DNA of 15,357 bases from Mageeibacillus sp. UBA5770 (GTDB lineage: Bacteria; Bacillota_A; Clostridia; Saccharofermentanales; Saccharofermentanaceae), in the NCBI GenBank assembly GCA_002418705.1, contig DIEQ01000114.1:20905-36261 (forward strand). Direction: 5' to 3'. Positions 14,581 through 15,357 of this stretch are shown piece after piece. Below the pieces are notes generated by a model, which was not told where the DNA came from, searched no databases, and saw only the letters and a program-made list of their open reading frames with translations. Both the position numbers and the translations under genes were made by a program. Every line of letters starts with the position of its first letter. Within the stretch, counting starts at the first letter, position 1.

Positions 14581-14715
14581 CCGTTTTCATATTTTGTTGG
14601 CAAAGCATCATCCGAATTTTTAGAATTATTGAAGGATTTCTAAGATGATCCGAAAGAAGGATCCTATTTGGAGGCCGTTCAAGCTAATAATTTCTTTGGA
14701 GTTCATTTCGATTAA
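14581..14715 (+). pseudogene. Possible decayed coding fragment
   Basis: One plus-strand frame reads as protein-like over about 45 codons, with FVGKASSEFLELLKDF, a TAA stop (14641-14643), then DDPKEGSYLEAVQANNF and FGVHFD before a second stop. There is no start codon or ribosome site. I do not recognise the family. It may be the tail of a lost gene or chance. Confidence 0.25.
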
Positions 14716-14728
14716 TCATTCCGAATGG

Positions 14729-15181
14729 TTAAACAGGTACCTTAACGACGATTTTTTTCACGATGCAGGGAACGCCATTAGAACATCGGGGTTTATGTGC
14801 CACTTCAGGCTCAATGACGACAAAGTCGTAAGAGTCCAACATAAAACTGCCACAATGCTCCGGTTCGCGATAAAATGTGATGTCTTTTACCTTGTCGTAA
14901 TCGCCGTCAAGTTCAAGACCTGCACGGTTTATCATTCCAATCTTCTCGGTACCGCTTATTATATACTGTACGTCAAAGTACTGATCGTGCGTTTCGAACC
15001 TTAGTTCTTTGGCAGGCGTTGTTGTATGTTGCTGAATGTGAGCGATTACACCAAGACCAAGTTGGATGCTACCCACCGGCAGTTCTGCAAGGTCAGTTCG
15101 ACGCAAAAATTCATATGCCAGTTGGAATTTTTCGTTAAAATAGTCATACTTATCCACTATTGAAATCATTGTTCCAAACAT
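14729..15181 (-). CDS. YhcH/YjgK/YiaL (EbgC/NanQ) family sugar cupin
   Basis: This 150-residue single-domain beta-barrel protein is close to the usual family length of about 150. Family landmarks are ELRFETHDQYFDVQYIISGTE, broken here as ELRFETHDQYFDVQY (59-73) then IISGTEKIG, and later VVIEPEVAHKPRC (119-131) and a terminal VKKIVVKVPV. The conserved His, Asp, Gln and second His positions that would hold a metal are present. Family members bind sugars; NanQ/YhcH acts as a sialic acid anomerase and EbgC modulates a beta-galactosidase. Cytoplasmic. The ATG at 15179-15181 has AAGAAGGA about 8 bases upstream. Its neighbour is a truncated mannose-6-phosphate isomerase, which suggests a former carbohydrate-use locus. 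The actual sugar cannot be told from sequence. Confidence 0.92.
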   Translation of the reverse strand: MFGTMISIVDKYDYFNEKFQLAYEFLRRTDLAELPVGSIQLGLGVIAHIQQHTTTPAKELRFETHDQYFDVQYIISGTEKIGMINRAGLELDGDYDKVKDITFYREPEHCGSFMLDSYDFVVIEPEVAHKPRCSNGVPCIVKKIVVKVPV

Positions 15182-15261
15182 ATTTGTAATCCTTCTTATC
15201 TATTTTTGAAATTTGACAAGGAATATTTGTTTGTTTTTATTATTATATTTTCTAATAAACA

Positions 15262-15308
15262 TAAAAAGAGCTGTCCCAACATTAGTTATTCAACTTCATT
15301 GGGACAGC
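15262..15308 (-). terminator. Intrinsic terminator of a transcript entering from the right
   Basis: The arms gctgtcccaa (15270-15279) and ttgggacagc (15299-15308) pair perfectly with a 19-base loop. On the minus strand CTCTTTTT follows. It lies upstream of the yhcH-type gene and overlaps the end of an open frame that enters from the window edge, so it ends the neighbouring gene. Confidence 0.85.
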
Positions 15309-15357
15309 ACCCTTTCAAAATATCCAGAGTCAAATCATTCATGGAGGAAATGATTTC
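15286..15357 (-). CDS. Possible 3' end of a gene cut by the window edge
   Basis: On the minus strand only one frame is open from the edge. It gives 23 codons reading EIISSMNDLTLDILKG, CCPNEVE and then TAA at 15286-15288, inside the terminator loop. A gene ending at a terminator is expected here, but the fragment is too short to identify. Confidence 0.35.
   Translation of the reverse strand, partial: EIISSMNDLTLDILKGCCPNEVE

Larger units (their letters stand above)
14112..14728. other. AT-rich spacer of about 617 bases
   Basis: No intact gene is visible on either strand. The spacer contains a strong minus-strand terminator (14413-14448), a pair of inverted TGTCGAA boxes (14506-14550) and a plus-strand coding-like stretch with an internal stop (14581-14715). 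The base composition is clearly more AT-rich than the operons to the left. It could be a scar of gene loss or an acquired segment. Confidence 0.6.

Noticed and set aside
14645..15004. Plus-strand open frame of 119 codons
   Set aside because: Most of it is antisense to the strongly recognisable YhcH-family gene, and it lacks a ribosome binding site.
1..15357. CRISPR array, insertion sequence or defence system
   Set aside because: No regularly spaced repeats, no transposase or integrase gene and no restriction, toxin-antitoxin or other defence proteins can be recognised in any frame.

Overview
The window looks like chromosomal DNA of a Gram-positive anaerobe of the Clostridia. The grounds are strong GGAGG-type ribosome binding sites, Firmicutes families (YtxH, a DUF948-like protein, a clostridial ornithine-type racemase, a BmrCD/LmrCD-like ABC pair) and consensus sigma-A promoters. 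I cannot name the genus. Most of the window has moderate GC. From about 13,640 to the right edge the DNA becomes visibly AT-rich and gene-poor.

Layout from left to right:
(1) 1-1,400: the 5' half of a tRNA, probably Gly, on the minus strand behind two tandem consensus promoters; a helical HEAT-like protein gene of unknown role; then a tRNA-Cys with its own promoter and terminator.
(2) 1,447-4,702: a minus-strand run of flavodoxin, transglutaminase-like protein and long-chain acyl-CoA synthetase.
(3) 4,853-5,740: a tandem-domain universal stress protein.
(4) 5,889-6,982: a two-gene cell-envelope operon (YtxH, then a membrane-anchored DUF948-like protein) with a clear promoter and terminator.
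(5) 7,017-11,785: marR followed by two ABC half-transporter genes forming one heterodimeric exporter, with a GTTAAC-based palindrome upstream as the likely operator.
(6) 11,939-13,632: the only plus-strand operon, a PLP-dependent alanine/ornithine-type racemase translationally coupled to a GNAT acetyltransferase.
(7) 13,688-15,357: an AT-rich tail with a truncated mannose-6-phosphate isomerase (C-terminal cupin only), a 617-base spacer with a terminator and paired Spo0A-box-like sites, a YhcH/NanQ-type sugar cupin gene, and the end of another minus-strand transcript.

The most interesting unit is the racemase-acetyltransferase pair. It suggests production and N-acetylation of a D-amino acid, perhaps D-ornithine. 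Next are the flavodoxin/transglutaminase/acyl-CoA synthetase set, the exporter with its large extracellular insert and split degenerate ATP site, and a possible small-RNA-sized transcription unit in the AT-rich spacer. Nothing in the window is a clear mobile element, CRISPR array or defence island.
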